From assembly GCA_029884425.1 (NCBI GenBank), contig JAOUHV010000006.1, forward strand, positions 1-64,000: 64,000 nucleotides of DNA, written 5' to 3'. Below are positions 31,371 through 41,117 of this stretch, piece after piece (position 1 is the first letter of the stretch; each line of letters starts with the position of its first letter). A program made the translations under genes and the position numbers. The notes beneath the pieces were generated by a model. The model had not been told where the DNA came from, searched no databases, and saw only the letters and a list, made by a program, of their open reading frames with translations. The stretch comes from Gammaproteobacteria bacterium (GTDB taxonomy: Bacteria > Pseudomonadota > Gammaproteobacteria > S012-40).

Positions 31371-32189
31371 TTACGGATTGCCGTAGTTGCGTCCGAAGAA
31401 GATTTCCTGCATTTCCCGCTGCAGTTTCAACCGAATACGCTCGGCTTCATCTTCAGTAAGATCTGACTCAGAAATACCGAACAAATAATTGTTCAGGTCA
31501 AAATCGTTGAGCAACATCTTGGTGTGGAAAACATTTTCCTGATAGATGTTGACGTCAACCATCTTGTAGCGATCCTTGGTGTCATCCGACAGGTAATTCT
31601 GGATGGAATTGATCGGATGATCGATGTAATGCTTTTTACCGTCCACGTCACGGGTAAAACCGCGCACGCGGTAATCCATGATTACGATGTCCGAATCAAA
31701 ACTGTGGATCAGGAAGTTCAACGCGCGCAGCGGCGAAATCCGACCACAGGTAGACACGTCAATGTCCGCACGGAAGGTACTGATACCTTCGTGAGGATGA
31801 CTCTCCGGATAGGTGTGCACCGTGATATGGCTCTTGTCCAGATGACCAACCACCGTTTCGGGCAATGGACCGGGGTGTTCACCACCAACATCACCTGCAA
31901 CCAAGTTCTCGGTAACCACCGGCTCCTCAGAGATCAGGATAGTTACGCTCGCACCCTCGGGATCGTAGTCCTGATGGGCGATATTGAGCACGTTCGCACC
32001 GATCAGATTGGACACCTCGGTCAGAATCTTGGTCAGACGCGCGGCATTGTACTCTTCATCGATGTACGCAATGTACTCACGGCGCTGCTGTTCAGTGCGC
32101 GTGTAGCAAATATCATAAATGTTAAAACTCAATGACTTAGTTAGATTATTAAAGCCATGAAGTCTTAATTTGTCCTGGTAAAGAGGCAT
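31371..32189 (-). CDS. speD: S-adenosylmethionine decarboxylase proenzyme
   Basis: The 272-residue proenzyme produces the aminopropyl donor for spermidine. It is of the E. coli type: [23 protein letters not shown] at the start, self-cleavage site in [14 protein letters not shown] (Ser becomes the pyruvoyl group), and [24 protein letters not shown]. The ATG at 32189 is chosen because AGGGG stands seven bases upstream; the preceding TTG lacks this spacing. No speE is adjacent, but a spermidine-synthase-like gene lies at the right edge of the window. Confidence 0.96.
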   Translation of the reverse strand: MPLYQDKLRLHGFNNLTKSLSFNIYDICYTRTEQQRREYIAYIDEEYNAARLTKILTEVSNLIGANVLNIAHQDYDPEGASVTILISEEPVVTENLVAGDVGGEHPGPLPETVVGHLDKSHITVHTYPESHPHEGISTFRADIDVSTCGRISPLRALNFLIHSFDSDIVIMDYRVRGFTRDVDGKKHYIDHPINSIQNYLSDDTKDRYKMVDVNIYQENVFHTKMLLNDFDLNNYLFGISESDLTEDEAERIRLKLQREMQEIFFGRNYGNP

Positions 32190-32283
32190 TGACAATCCCC
32201 TCTGGCAACTAGCTGTACAACAACGCCGCCCACAAAGCGGCCCCCGAGGATAAAACGATCAAGCGCCAGCTGCCCGCCACTTG

Positions 32284-32691
32284 CTATCTCGCACCTTTAT
32301 CCGAAAGGGGCGGATGATAAATAATTTGGACCACAATGTCATCAGGATCGTAGCAATAAAAACTGCGCGCCCCATCCCTATGGGTACGCGGCTCGTTGCG
32401 AATCCGCACCCCATTGGCCTTCAAAAAGCCAAACCAATCATCCACATCGGCCATTTTGTCGACAATAAATCCAATATGATCAAGCTTTTGCTCGCTACTG
32501 GGGGCAGCAGTGAACGTCGCCCGATGCAGAGCCAGATTATCCACACCACCACTAAGGTAGACGTTATCCGGGTCTGGGCGCCATTCCACCGCCATTCCCA
32601 TCAAATCGACATAGAAATGCTCGCAGGCTTCCAGGTCTTTGACGAACAGCGCCACGTGACGCATACCGGTGGTCGGTGCGGGACGCTGCAT
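32284..32691 (-). CDS. VOC-family (glyoxalase/dioxygenase-fold) protein
   Basis: The 135-residue protein shows two VOC half-domains (MRHVALFVKDLEACEHFYVDLMGM and LDHIGFIVDKMADVDDWFGFLKANGVRIRNEPRTHRDGARSFYCYDPD). Likely metal ligands are His11, His near the start of module 2 and a C-terminal acid. The substrate is unknown; it differs from gloA at 4.4 kb. The ATG at 32691 is served by GAGGAGG inside the end of the OsmC gene, whose TAG lies just before it. Confidence 0.82.
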   Translation of the reverse strand: MQRPAPTTGMRHVALFVKDLEACEHFYVDLMGMAVEWRPDPDNVYLSGGVDNLALHRATFTAAPSSEQKLDHIGFIVDKMADVDDWFGFLKANGVRIRNEPRTHRDGARSFYCYDPDDIVVQIIYHPPLSDKGAR

Positions 32692-32692
32692 G

Positions 32693-33130
32693 CTATGCCT
32701 CCTCGGCAACACGGACTTCGTGGCTGTGCGTCACTTCGCACACCTTGCCCAGCATGATGGACGCAGAGCAATACTTTTCAGCAGACAATTCCACCGCGCG
32801 TTTGACCTGGGCTTCTTTGAGATTGGCGCTGCCCGTTACCACAAAATGCAGATGGATTTTGGTAAACACCGCCGGTGCAGTGTCGGCGCGCTCTGCAGAA
32901 AGCTCAACATAGCAATCCAGAATAGGCTGACGGCCCTTTTTCAGGATATGAACCACGTCGTAGGCAGAGCAGCCCCCGGTTCCCAGCAACAGCATTTCCA
33001 TAGGGCGAACCCCCAGGTTACGACCACCGCCGTCAGCCGGACCGTCCATCACCACCGCGTGGCCGGAACCGGACTCCCCCACAAACGTGGCACCTTCTAC
33101 CCATTTGACTCTTGCCTTCATCGCCGTCAT
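32693..33130 (-). CDS. OsmC-family peroxiredoxin-like protein
   Basis: The 145-residue protein of the OsmC/Ohr superfamily starts MTAMKARVKWVEGATFVGESGSGHAVVMDG and has the reactive-cysteine turn in LLLGTGGCSAYDVVHIL (Cys about residue 52) with a second cysteine in ILDCYVELSAERA. Such proteins reduce organic hydroperoxides with thiol donors; here the exact activity is not known. The ATG at 33130 has GGAG nine bases upstream; in-frame alternatives are a TTG at 33145 and an ATG at 33121. The VOC gene is coupled directly behind it. Confidence 0.85.
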   Translation of the reverse strand: MTAMKARVKWVEGATFVGESGSGHAVVMDGPADGGGRNLGVRPMEMLLLGTGGCSAYDVVHILKKGRQPILDCYVELSAERADTAPAVFTKIHLHFVVTGSANLKEAQVKRAVELSAEKYCSASIMLGKVCEVTHSHEVRVAEEA

Positions 33131-33219
33131 TGCCTTCAACTCCAAAAAAAAGCTGCCGTTATACTAACATAAGCCCAAAGCTTATTTAATGAACCGCCCA
33201 GTGAACAAAGGACAGCATT

Positions 33220-33870
33220 ATGAGCGCCAACCCCATTCCCGACAAACCCAAGGTCGTGTCCGCGCCGATTGAAAGCTTTCTCACCCATTGCCATCGCCGC
33301 CGCTACCCTACCAAGACCCTGATCATCTACGCCGGCGACCAACCCGACGTGTTGTACTACATCATCGAAGGCTCGGTGGCTGTAGTGATGGAACAGGATG
33401 AAGGACGGGAAATTGTGCTGGCCTACCTCAATAAGGGCGATTTTTTCGGGGAAATGGGCCTGTTCGAAGAAGCCGGCCTGGGACGCAGCGCCTGGGTTCG
33501 GGCACGTACTGACTGTGTTTTGGGTGAATTGAGCTACGGCAAATTCAAGTCGCTAGCGGTCGAAGAACCCAACCTGCTGTTCGCCCTGTCTAGCCAAATG
33601 GCCTCGCGTCTGCGCAAAACCAGTCGCAAAGTGGGTGACTTGGCGTTCATGGACGTGACCGGTCGCATCGCCCGCACCCTGCTCGACCTGAGCAAGGAGC
33701 CCGATGCCATCACTCACCCGGACGGCATGCAGATCAAGATTACCCGTCAGGAACTCGGTCGCATCGTAGGCTGTTCACGCGAAATGGCTGGCCGCGTTCT
33801 CAAGGAACTGGAAGATCAGCACCTGATTTCGGTCAGCGGCAAAACCATCGTCGTGTTTGGCACCCGCTAG
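33220..33870 (+). CDS. crp: cAMP-activated global regulator CRP/Vfr
   Basis: The 216-residue transcription factor has a cyclic-nucleotide domain with the cAMP-binding signature [20 protein letters not shown] (about residues 72-91), a dimerisation helix ([25 protein letters not shown]) and a winged helix with recognition helix [25 protein letters not shown]. This is the close CRP/Vfr type rather than FNR: there are no N-terminal iron-sulfur cysteines. It converges on aroE with a four-base overlap of the ends. Confidence 0.93.
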   Translation: MSANPIPDKPKVVSAPIESFLTHCHRRRYPTKTLIIYAGDQPDVLYYIIEGSVAVVMEQDEGREIVLAYLNKGDFFGEMGLFEEAGLGRSAWVRARTDCVLGELSYGKFKSLAVEEPNLLFALSSQMASRLRKTSRKVGDLAFMDVTGRIARTLLDLSKEPDAITHPDGMQIKITRQELGRIVGCSREMAGRVLKELEDQHLISVSGKTIVVFGTR

Positions 33871-34679
33871 GCGCGGAGCTGACGAATAACCTCGGCAGTG
33901 CGCGGCCGACAGCCGCGCCATAGGTAAAATGCCTCGGCCGCCTGCTCGACCAGCATCCCCAAACCATCCACACACTTGGCCGCACCGTGCTGCGCGCACC
34001 AAGCCAAAAATGCCGTCGGTTTGTCGCCATACATCATGTCGTAGCAGCTCGCCCCGGCAACACTGGCCTCGCCGATAGGCGGCACCTCACCCTGCAGACT
34101 CGCCGCCGTACCATTGATCACCACATCAAACGCCCGACCATCCGCCGCCAGTTGTTCGAAACTGCGCGCTTGAAGCTGTCCCTCATCGGCAAACAATTGC
34201 GCCAATTCCTCGGCACGCGACAAGGTACGATTGGCCAGCACCAGTAACGCCGGCTTTTCCGCCAACAACGGTGACAACACCCCACGCACCGCGCCGCCGG
34301 CCCCCAGTACCAGCACGCGCTTGCCAGCCAGCGCAACGCCATTGCGCGCCAGATCACTCACCAAACCCACGCCGTCGGTGTTATCCCCGCGCAATTTGCC
34401 ATTCGGCTGCACCACAATGGTATTCACCGCGCCGGCTTTTTTGGCACGTGGCGCCAATTCATCCACCAACTGCCATGCTTGTTCCTTGAACGGCACCGTC
34501 ACGTTCATGCCGCGATAGCCCTCACCCACCAGAGAGCGCACGGTCTGCGCAAAACCTTCCAGCGGTGCCAACTGCGCGCTGTAGTCCATCGCCTGCCCGG
34601 TCTGACGGGCAAATTCGGCGTGAATTTTCGGCGACTTGCTATGACTAATAGGATTACCAATGACCGCGTAATGATCCAT
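33867..34679 (-). CDS. aroE: Shikimate dehydrogenase
   Basis: The 270-residue NADPH enzyme reduces 3-dehydroshikimate. The substrate motif is [21 protein letters not shown] (residues 4-24), the catalytic Lys lies in [11 protein letters not shown], and the nucleotide-binding loop is [12 protein letters not shown]. It converges on crp and overlaps its last four bases, with no terminator between the two genes. Confidence 0.96.
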   Translation of the reverse strand: MDHYAVIGNPISHSKSPKIHAEFARQTGQAMDYSAQLAPLEGFAQTVRSLVGEGYRGMNVTVPFKEQAWQLVDELAPRAKKAGAVNTIVVQPNGKLRGDNTDGVGLVSDLARNGVALAGKRVLVLGAGGAVRGVLSPLLAEKPALLVLANRTLSRAEELAQLFADEGQLQARSFEQLAADGRAFDVVINGTAASLQGEVPPIGEASVAGASCYDMMYGDKPTAFLAWCAQHGAAKCVDGLGMLVEQAAEAFYLWRGCRPRTAEVIRQLRA

Positions 34680-34695
34680 ACAGATTTCCTTGACG

Positions 34696-34724
34696 AAAAA
34701 AAACGGCCCTGAAAACAGGGCCGT
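34696..34724 (-). terminator. Terminator of the SH3-domain gene
   Basis: ACGGCCCTG-aaaa-CAGGGCCGT gives a 9-bp stem followed by eight T residues in the minus orientation. It separates the SH3 gene from the aroE start. Confidence 0.92.
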
Positions 34725-34749
34725 CAGTATAGCGTAAATTTGTTTGGAA

Positions 34750-35403
34750 CTATGCCCAGCTACCGCGACGGCTGCGCAGGTTTGGCAGAACTAGGCCAAT
34801 CAGCACACCGACGAAAATGATAATACCGCCACTGATAAACCATTCCAGATCCGAGGTATCTTCCATTTCAGTGACCTTGTGGCGCAACGTCTCCAGCTCG
34901 GTACGCATCGTTGCGTTACTGGCAGTCAGTTCTTCATTTTGCTTGCTCAGCTTCAGCGGTTCTGCTGCAGCTTCGCTGATGTCTTTAAATTGTTTTTCCA
35001 GCTTTTGATTTTCTGACAGCAGACGCTTTAGTTCTTTGTCCGTGTCTTTGGCTTTGTCCTTGAATTCACCGCTGCTGGATTTCAGCGAGTCGCGCTCTTT
35101 GGTCACTGCCGCCAGCTCGCGCTCCAAACTCGCCAAGCGCTCTGCTGCCGTTGGTTGATTTTGCAAATAGCGAGACCGCACCCAACCTTCTGTGCCGTCT
35201 TCCATCGATGCCCGAACGTAATCACCAGTGTCTTCCAGAATTTCCAGCTTGGTTCCACTGCGAATGGTTTTTACCAAACTAGAATCCTCACCTGCCGTGG
35301 TACGCAAGGTCACATACATCACATCCATCACGTAACGTGTTTCCGCCATCGTGACGCTGGAAACCCCCAAGAACAACGCAAATCCCATCAACCAATAACG
35401 CAT
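34750..35403 (-). CDS. TIGR04211-family SH3 domain protein (YgiM-like)
   Basis: The 217-residue protein has an N-terminal signal peptide ([20 protein letters not shown]), a bacterial SH3 domain (residues about 22-85, ending [15 protein letters not shown]), a long coiled coil (residues 88-185) and one C-terminal transmembrane helix ([19 protein letters not shown]) followed by a basic tail. This matches TIGR04211/YgiM. The periplasmic SH3 domain may bind peptidoglycan. It has its own terminator. The biological role is not established. Confidence 0.9.
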   Translation of the reverse strand: MRYWLMGFALFLGVSSVTMAETRYVMDVMYVTLRTTAGEDSSLVKTIRSGTKLEILEDTGDYVRASMEDGTEGWVRSRYLQNQPTAAERLASLERELAAVTKERDSLKSSSGEFKDKAKDTDKELKRLLSENQKLEKQFKDISEAAAEPLKLSKQNEELTASNATMRTELETLRHKVTEMEDTSDLEWFISGGIIIFVGVLIGLVLPNLRSRRGSWA

Positions 35404-35503
35404 AGCCTTTCCTCTCGTTTACTCCCTGGTGCCTGATAAAACAATTCAACACCTTATCTACTGTTGCAATATTCGACAGCTTCCACGCAAACTTGAATTT
35501 TCT

Positions 35504-36037
35504 TTAGCGATCATTCAGATATTCGTTTTTCAAGCGCACATAGTGACCGGAAGAATAGGTCAGGTACTCCAACTCCTTTGGCTTGAGCGGACGTGCCTTT
35601 TGCACAGGCGAACCCATCCACAAATAGCCGCCTTCCAGTTCTTTGCCCGGCGGAACCACCGAACCTGCTGCCACCATTGCCTTGGCGCGAACAATCGCAC
35701 CATCCAGCACAGTCGCACCCATGCCGATCAGGCAAAAATCTTCAATCGTGCATGCATGTAAAATCGCGCCGTGACCTATCGTCACATCGTTGCCGATGGT
35801 CAACCCAAAGCCGCCAGGGTTGAATTGATTGTCCGCCGTCACATGCAGCACGGAACCATCTTGCACGTTAGTCCGTTCGCCGATGCAAATGCTGTGCACG
35901 TCTCCACGCACCACCGACATTGGCCAGATGGACGCGTCGCGACCAATGCTCACCCGACCCACCACCAGGGCCATGTCGTCGACATACACACCCGGCGCGA
36001 TGTCCGGGTGATGATCTTTGTACGCTCTAATCGCCAT
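35504..36037 (-). CDS. Gamma-carbonic anhydrase-family protein (YrdA-like)
   Basis: The 177-residue left-handed beta-helix protein has hexapeptide repeats and histidines of the metal site in VRGDVHSICIGERTNVQDGSVLHV and GNDVTIGHGAILHACTIEDFCLIGMGATVLDGAIV. Members are trimers; some are true carbonic anhydrases and others have unknown activity. It lies 21 bp downstream of gor on the same strand, so it is probably cotranscribed. Confidence 0.9.
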   Translation of the reverse strand: MAIRAYKDHHPDIAPGVYVDDMALVVGRVSIGRDASIWPMSVVRGDVHSICIGERTNVQDGSVLHVTADNQFNPGGFGLTIGNDVTIGHGAILHACTIEDFCLIGMGATVLDGAIVRAKAMVAAGSVVPPGKELEGGYLWMGSPVQKARPLKPKELEYLTYSSGHYVRLKNEYLNDR

Positions 36038-36058
36038 TAACTTTTCCTCACTCCAACT

Positions 36059-37408
36059 TTAGCGCATCGTTACCAATTCTTCCGCGCTGGACGGATGAAT
36101 CGCGATGGTGTCATCAAAATCCGCTTTGCACGCCCCCATGCGAATCGCCACGGCAAATCCTTGCAGCATTTCGTCCGCGCCGTTGCCGATGATGTGGCAA
36201 CCCACGATTTTTTCCTCTGCGCCCACGGTCACCAGTTTCATCGCCGTTTTTACCTGACGACGGGTAAAAGCGTACTTCATCGAGGTGAATCGTGTTTGAT
36301 AAATTTTCACTGCGTCACCATACTCGCGACGCGCTTCATCCTCGGTCAGGCCAACCGTACCTATCGGCGGATGAGTAAAAACCACCGTGGGAATTTGCGA
36401 ATAATCCACCTTGCGATTGTGCTTGCCGGCAAACAAACGATCCGCCAGACGACGTCCTGCGGCAATCGCCACCGGTGTCAACGCCGCTCGACCCGTGACA
36501 TCGCCAATGGCATAAATCCCAGGCACGTTGGTGTGCTGCATATCGTCAGCAATAATGAAGCCATTTTCATCCACTTGCACACCGGCTGCGGCCAGATTCA
36601 GCTCCGCTGTGCGCGGCTGCCGGCCTATTGCCCAGATCACTGCATCAAAATTCGACAAATGCTCACCGCGATTGCTGCGCAACTGCAGCGTACCGTCACT
36701 AGCTTTTTCCAGCGCGTTTAGTTCAATACACGACACCAGTTTGATGCCATCTTTTTGCATTTCATCCATCAGCACCTCGCGCAGCAACGGATCAAATCGC
36801 TCCAGCAACTGCTGACCGCGCAGCAACACCGTCACTTCGCTACCCAAGTGGCGCAACACACAGGCCAGTTCTGTTGCGATATATCCCGCACCAACAATCG
36901 CTACCCGACGAGGCTGTTCAGTCAACTCAAAAAAACCATCGGAGGTCATGCCCAGTTCCGCCCCCGGCAACCGAGGACGCGCCGGCACACTGCCCGTGCT
37001 GATCACAATTTTGTCCGCAGTGTAGGTTTGGCCCGACACCTCCAGCGTGCGACTGTCAACAAACCGCGCCGTGCCTACCAGCTCATCAATACCCAAATCT
37101 TTCAAATAACCATGGTACCAGCCGGTGATATTGCCGATGTAGCTTTCGCGTTTTTCCACCAGGCCACGCCAATCCAAACCATTGCTCTGTACTGCAAATC
37201 CATAATCCGCCGCATCATGCAGCATTTCCGCAAGCTGCGCCCCGTACCACATGACTTTTTTGGGTACACAACCGCGATTCACGCAAGTGCCGCCGATCAT
37301 GTCATCCTCGACCACGGCCACTTTTTTGCCGTAGGCGGCGGCTTTTTCCGCCACCGAAATCCCGCCACTACCAGCGCCAATGGCGATCAAATCATAGTGC
37401 TTGCTCAT
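36059..37408 (-). CDS. gor: Glutathione-disulfide reductase
   Basis: The 449-residue flavoenzyme reduces oxidised glutathione with NADPH. FAD binding is seen in [13 protein letters not shown], the redox disulfide in [16 protein letters not shown] (two Cys five residues apart), and the second dinucleotide site in [17 protein letters not shown]. The C-terminal catalytic His-Glu pair sits in [16 protein letters not shown]. The ATG at 37408 with GGAG six bases upstream is chosen over a longer frame from 37447. Confidence 0.96.
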   Translation of the reverse strand: MSKHYDLIAIGAGSGGISVAEKAAAYGKKVAVVEDDMIGGTCVNRGCVPKKVMWYGAQLAEMLHDAADYGFAVQSNGLDWRGLVEKRESYIGNITGWYHGYLKDLGIDELVGTARFVDSRTLEVSGQTYTADKIVISTGSVPARPRLPGAELGMTSDGFFELTEQPRRVAIVGAGYIATELACVLRHLGSEVTVLLRGQQLLERFDPLLREVLMDEMQKDGIKLVSCIELNALEKASDGTLQLRSNRGEHLSNFDAVIWAIGRQPRTAELNLAAAGVQVDENGFIIADDMQHTNVPGIYAIGDVTGRAALTPVAIAAGRRLADRLFAGKHNRKVDYSQIPTVVFTHPPIGTVGLTEDEARREYGDAVKIYQTRFTSMKYAFTRRQVKTAMKLVTVGAEEKIVGCHIIGNGADEMLQGFAVAIRMGACKADFDDTIAIHPSSAEELVTMR

Positions 37409-37496
37409 GCGCTGCTCCGCCAAAACTGTGACTGACAAACCAGTCATGTTAAAGTTACTGTCATACGACCAACTACTTTAACAAGTGGAAAACCTA

Positions 37497-39551
37497 ATGA
37501 CCAACAATCCATTACTGCGCAATGAAGGCCTGCCCGCGTTTTCTGCCATTCAACCCGAACACGCTGAAGATGCCATCGACCAATTGACCACACGTAACCG
37601 GCAAACTGTTCAGCAATTACTTGACGCCAACAGCAACTATAGCTGGGACAACTTGGTCCAGCCCCTAGAGGAAATCGAAGCGCAACTCAGCCGCGCCTGG
37701 TCACCTGTCAGCCACATGAATTCCGTGGTCAACAGCGACTCGCTGCGCGAAGCCTACAATGCCTGCCTGCCCAAGCTCAGTGCCTATGCTACCGAAATGG
37801 GCCAAAATGAGCGCCTGTTTCACGCCTTCAAACAAATCGCCGATGGCGACGAATATCGTCGCCTTGATCATGCGCAGAAAAAAATCATCGACAATGCCCT
37901 GCGTGATTTTCGTCTTTCCGGGGTGGAACTCAGCGCCGAGAAAAAAGATGCCTACAAAGACATCATGCAGAAACTATCCAACCTGACATCCAAATTTGAA
38001 GAAAACTTGCTGGACGCAACCCAGGCATTCACCAAACTGATCAGCGACGAATCCGAGCTGGCCGGTTTGCCGGAATCAGCGCTTGGCTTGGCGCGTCAGG
38101 CAGCACAACAACAAGACAAACAAGGCTGGTTGCTGACGCTGGAATTTCCATCCTACTTCCCGCTGATCACCTACGCCGACAACCGCGAACTGCGCAAAGA
38201 AATGTACACCGCCTACGTGACCCGCGCATCCGATGAAGGCCCCAATGCCGGCCAATGGGACAACGGCCCGGTCATGGATGAAATCCTCGCGCTGCGTCAT
38301 CAAGCCGCACAACTGCTCGGCTTTCACAATTACGCCGAACGCTCCCTTGCCACCAAAATGGCCACCCGAACTGACCAGGTGATGAACTTCCTCACTGATT
38401 TGGCCAAGCGCTCACAGCCCATGGCCCATGCAGAACTCAAGGAATTGCGCGATTTCGCCAAAAATCAATTTGGCGTGACTGATTTGCAGGCGTGGGATTA
38501 CAGCTACTACGGCGAGAAATTGCGTCAGCACAAATACGCCATCACCCAGGAAGAACTCAAACCTTACTTCCCCGAAACCAATGTCATCCCCGGCATGTTC
38601 GCCGTGGTTGAAAAATTATATGGTTTGAAAATTCGCGAAAAAACCGGCGTCGACACCTGGCACAAAGACGTGCGGTTTTATGAAATTCTGCAAGACGATG
38701 GCAGCGTGCGCGGCCAGTTTTATCTGGACCTGTACGCACGCCAAAAGAAACGCGGCGGCGCGTGGATGGATGATTGCCTGCCACGCATGAAAAAGAATGG
38801 CCAACTGCAAACACCAGTGGCCTACCTGACCTGCAACTTCACCCCTCCCGTGGGCGACAAGCCAGCGCTGTTCACTCACGATGAAGTTGAAACACTGTTT
38901 CACGAATTCGGTCACGGCCTGCATCACATGCTGACGCAAATTGATTACCCCAGCGTCTCCGGCATCAGCGGCGTTCCCTGGGATGCGGTCGAACTGCCCA
39001 GCCAGTTTATGGAAAACTGGTGCTGGGATCGTCAGGCACTCAACCTGTTTGCCAAGCATTACGAAACCGGCGCAAACATTCCTGACGAATTGTTTAAGCG
39101 CATGCTCGCTGCACGTAATTTCCAATCCGGCATGCAGATGTTGCGACAAATAGAATTTTCAATTTTCGATTTCCGCGTGCATCTGGAATTCGACCCCGCC
39201 AAATCTGGCCGGATTTACGATGTACTCAATGACGTTCGCAAAGAGATTGCGGTGGTACAACCACCTTCATTCAATCGCTTTGCCCACAGCTTCTCGCACA
39301 TTTTTGCCGGCGGTTACGCCGCAGGTTACTACAGCTACAAGTGGGCGGAAGTATTGTCGGCGGATGCGTTTTCACTGTTCGAAGAAAACGGCATATTCGA
39401 TCGCGAGACGGGTTTAAAATTCCTCAACAGCGTTCTCGCCAATGGCGGCTCAAAAGAACCGATGGAATTGTTTGTCGAATTTCGTGGCCGCGAACCACAA
39501 ATCGACGCACTACTGCGACACAGCGGCATCGTTCAATCTGTGGATGCGTAA
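37497..39551 (+). CDS. prlC: Oligopeptidase A (M3 family)
   Basis: The 684-residue zinc metallopeptidase degrades oligopeptides and cleaved signal peptides in the cytoplasm. The zinc motif HEFGH is present in ETLFHEFGHGLHHMLTQ (about residue 470), and the C-terminal region FNRFAHSFSHIFAGGYAAGYYSYKWAEVLSAD is typical of the family. The ATG at 37497 has a GTGGA sequence upstream; an upstream GTG has no ribosome site. It is divergent from gor. Confidence 0.96.
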   Translation: MTNNPLLRNEGLPAFSAIQPEHAEDAIDQLTTRNRQTVQQLLDANSNYSWDNLVQPLEEIEAQLSRAWSPVSHMNSVVNSDSLREAYNACLPKLSAYATEMGQNERLFHAFKQIADGDEYRRLDHAQKKIIDNALRDFRLSGVELSAEKKDAYKDIMQKLSNLTSKFEENLLDATQAFTKLISDESELAGLPESALGLARQAAQQQDKQGWLLTLEFPSYFPLITYADNRELRKEMYTAYVTRASDEGPNAGQWDNGPVMDEILALRHQAAQLLGFHNYAERSLATKMATRTDQVMNFLTDLAKRSQPMAHAELKELRDFAKNQFGVTDLQAWDYSYYGEKLRQHKYAITQEELKPYFPETNVIPGMFAVVEKLYGLKIREKTGVDTWHKDVRFYEILQDDGSVRGQFYLDLYARQKKRGGAWMDDCLPRMKKNGQLQTPVAYLTCNFTPPVGDKPALFTHDEVETLFHEFGHGLHHMLTQIDYPSVSGISGVPWDAVELPSQFMENWCWDRQALNLFAKHYETGANIPDELFKRMLAARNFQSGMQMLRQIEFSIFDFRVHLEFDPAKSGRIYDVLNDVRKEIAVVQPPSFNRFAHSFSHIFAGGYAAGYYSYKWAEVLSADAFSLFEENGIFDRETGLKFLNSVLANGGSKEPMELFVEFRGREPQIDALLRHSGIVQSVDA

Positions 39552-39559
39552 TTTGCAAA

Positions 39560-39583
39560 GACCGGCGGAGAAATCCGCCGGTC
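39560..39583. terminator. Hairpin between prlC and sbcB with weak T-tail
   Basis: GACCGGCGGA-gaaa-TCCGCCGGTC is a perfect 10-bp stem closed by a GNRA-type tetraloop, eight bases after the prlC stop. There is no long T-run on either side, so it may stop transcription weakly or protect the mRNA end. Confidence 0.65.
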
Positions 39584-39646
39584 CATTTCAGCATATCAAC
39601 AACAGCAATTTAGCTATCGAGCTGACTCAACAAAACTGACAACGCT

Positions 39647-41089
39647 TTACACGCCAGCGCGCAACGCTTTTCCGTAGGATTCAAGCTCATCCAGTATCGC
39701 CCAGTCCGGACCCAGGCGGTCCGGCTCGGCACGCAGCCGCTCGATTTCATCAAAAAATGCCGCAAAATTTAGTCGTTCGCCTTCCTGCTTGGTCAGGCGC
39801 TCGGCACGGAATTCATCCCACTGCGCCCGCTCCGCGACCGACAAACTTTCCGGCCAGTTGCGCGCACGGTAGCGGAACAACATTTCCGGCAAACGCTTGT
39901 CATCAAACACCGGCTGGTGATCCGCCAATTGCTGCGGTGACAGTTGCTGAATCTGATCCATGCGTGCTCGGTCATCCTGACTGAAAAACGGGCCGCCGTA
40001 GAGCATGTAATCCGGGTCAGTGCGTTTTTCAAATTCTGTACTATTTAATACCTGCTGCAATTTTTTGTTCAGCGGTGCACCACTGGTCAGTATCGCCAGA
40101 TGATTGCGGATAACGTTCAGATCAATGCCGTATTTTTTTGCCTGCGCGCCACTCAGGGTGGTCATCGGCGCAATGATGGGGCACTTGTTGGCATGTACGG
40201 TTTTGATCGGCAAGCGATCCACGCCCTCCGCCATTTCTGCCGTCGGTGTAAAAATGCGCTCGTGAATTTCTTCCACGTTCATTTTGAACAACGGCGTCGG
40301 ATCGTGGCTCAGATCAAACACCATCACACCGTTTTTGTTGGTCGGGTGATTGGCAATCGGCACGACGATGGCCATGTTGCCCTGCTCAACGGGATACATG
40401 CCGGAAATATGAATTACAGGTTTTTGCTCGCGCAGATTGAGCATTTTCAGCACCTGGTTTTTACCGCGATTCTGATAGGCGTAATCGTACAGCTTGGGTT
40501 GTTTTTCCTTGATCAGTCGCGCAATGCTGATAGTCGCGTAAACGTCACTTAGCGCATCATGCGCCGATTCATGCGACACCTGATTGGCTTTGGTCAGATC
40601 TTCCAGACGCACGCTGGGCCGACCTTCATCGTTGCTCGGCCAAACGATGCCTTCAGGGCGCAACGCGCGCGTCATCCGCACCACATCAAGTAAATCCCAG
40701 CGCGAGCATCCATCCCGCCATTCACGCGCATAGGGATCCAGCAAATTGCGATACAAACTGTAACGGGTAAATTCGTCATCAAAACGCAAATTGTTGTAAC
40801 CCAACACGCAGGTATTTGGTTGGGAAAATTCTGCGTTGATGCGCCGAATAAATTCCGCTTCGGGAATGCCTTCAAGCAAGGCTTTTTGCGGCGTGATGCC
40901 CGTAATCAAGCTGGAAATGGGTTGCGGCAAAAAATCATCTGCGGGCTTGCAGTACATCATCAGCGGCTCACCAATGATGTTCAGATCTTCGTCGGTACGC
41001 ACGCCGGCAAATTGCACCAACCGATCGTACATGGGATTGGCGCCGAAGGTTTCGTAGTCGTACCAATAGAGGGTTTTCTGCCCTGCCAT
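39647..41089 (-). CDS. sbcB: Exodeoxyribonuclease I
   Basis: The 480-residue 3'-5' single-strand exonuclease works in mismatch repair and recombination. DEDD motifs are visible: YWYDYETFGANP (first Asp/Glu), NLRFDDEFTRYSLYRN, and AHDALSDVYATISIARL. The remainder matches the SH3-like and helical domains of ExoI. The ATG at 41089 with TTAGGA seven bases upstream is used in place of the TTG at 41104. Confidence 0.95.
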   Translation of the reverse strand: MAGQKTLYWYDYETFGANPMYDRLVQFAGVRTDEDLNIIGEPLMMYCKPADDFLPQPISSLITGITPQKALLEGIPEAEFIRRINAEFSQPNTCVLGYNNLRFDDEFTRYSLYRNLLDPYAREWRDGCSRWDLLDVVRMTRALRPEGIVWPSNDEGRPSVRLEDLTKANQVSHESAHDALSDVYATISIARLIKEKQPKLYDYAYQNRGKNQVLKMLNLREQKPVIHISGMYPVEQGNMAIVVPIANHPTNKNGVMVFDLSHDPTPLFKMNVEEIHERIFTPTAEMAEGVDRLPIKTVHANKCPIIAPMTTLSGAQAKKYGIDLNVIRNHLAILTSGAPLNKKLQQVLNSTEFEKRTDPDYMLYGGPFFSQDDRARMDQIQQLSPQQLADHQPVFDDKRLPEMLFRYRARNWPESLSVAERAQWDEFRAERLTKQEGERLNFAAFFDEIERLRAEPDRLGPDWAILDELESYGKALRAGV

Positions 41090-41117
41090 ATTTTTTCCTA
41101 ACAATGCTGTCTGTGGC

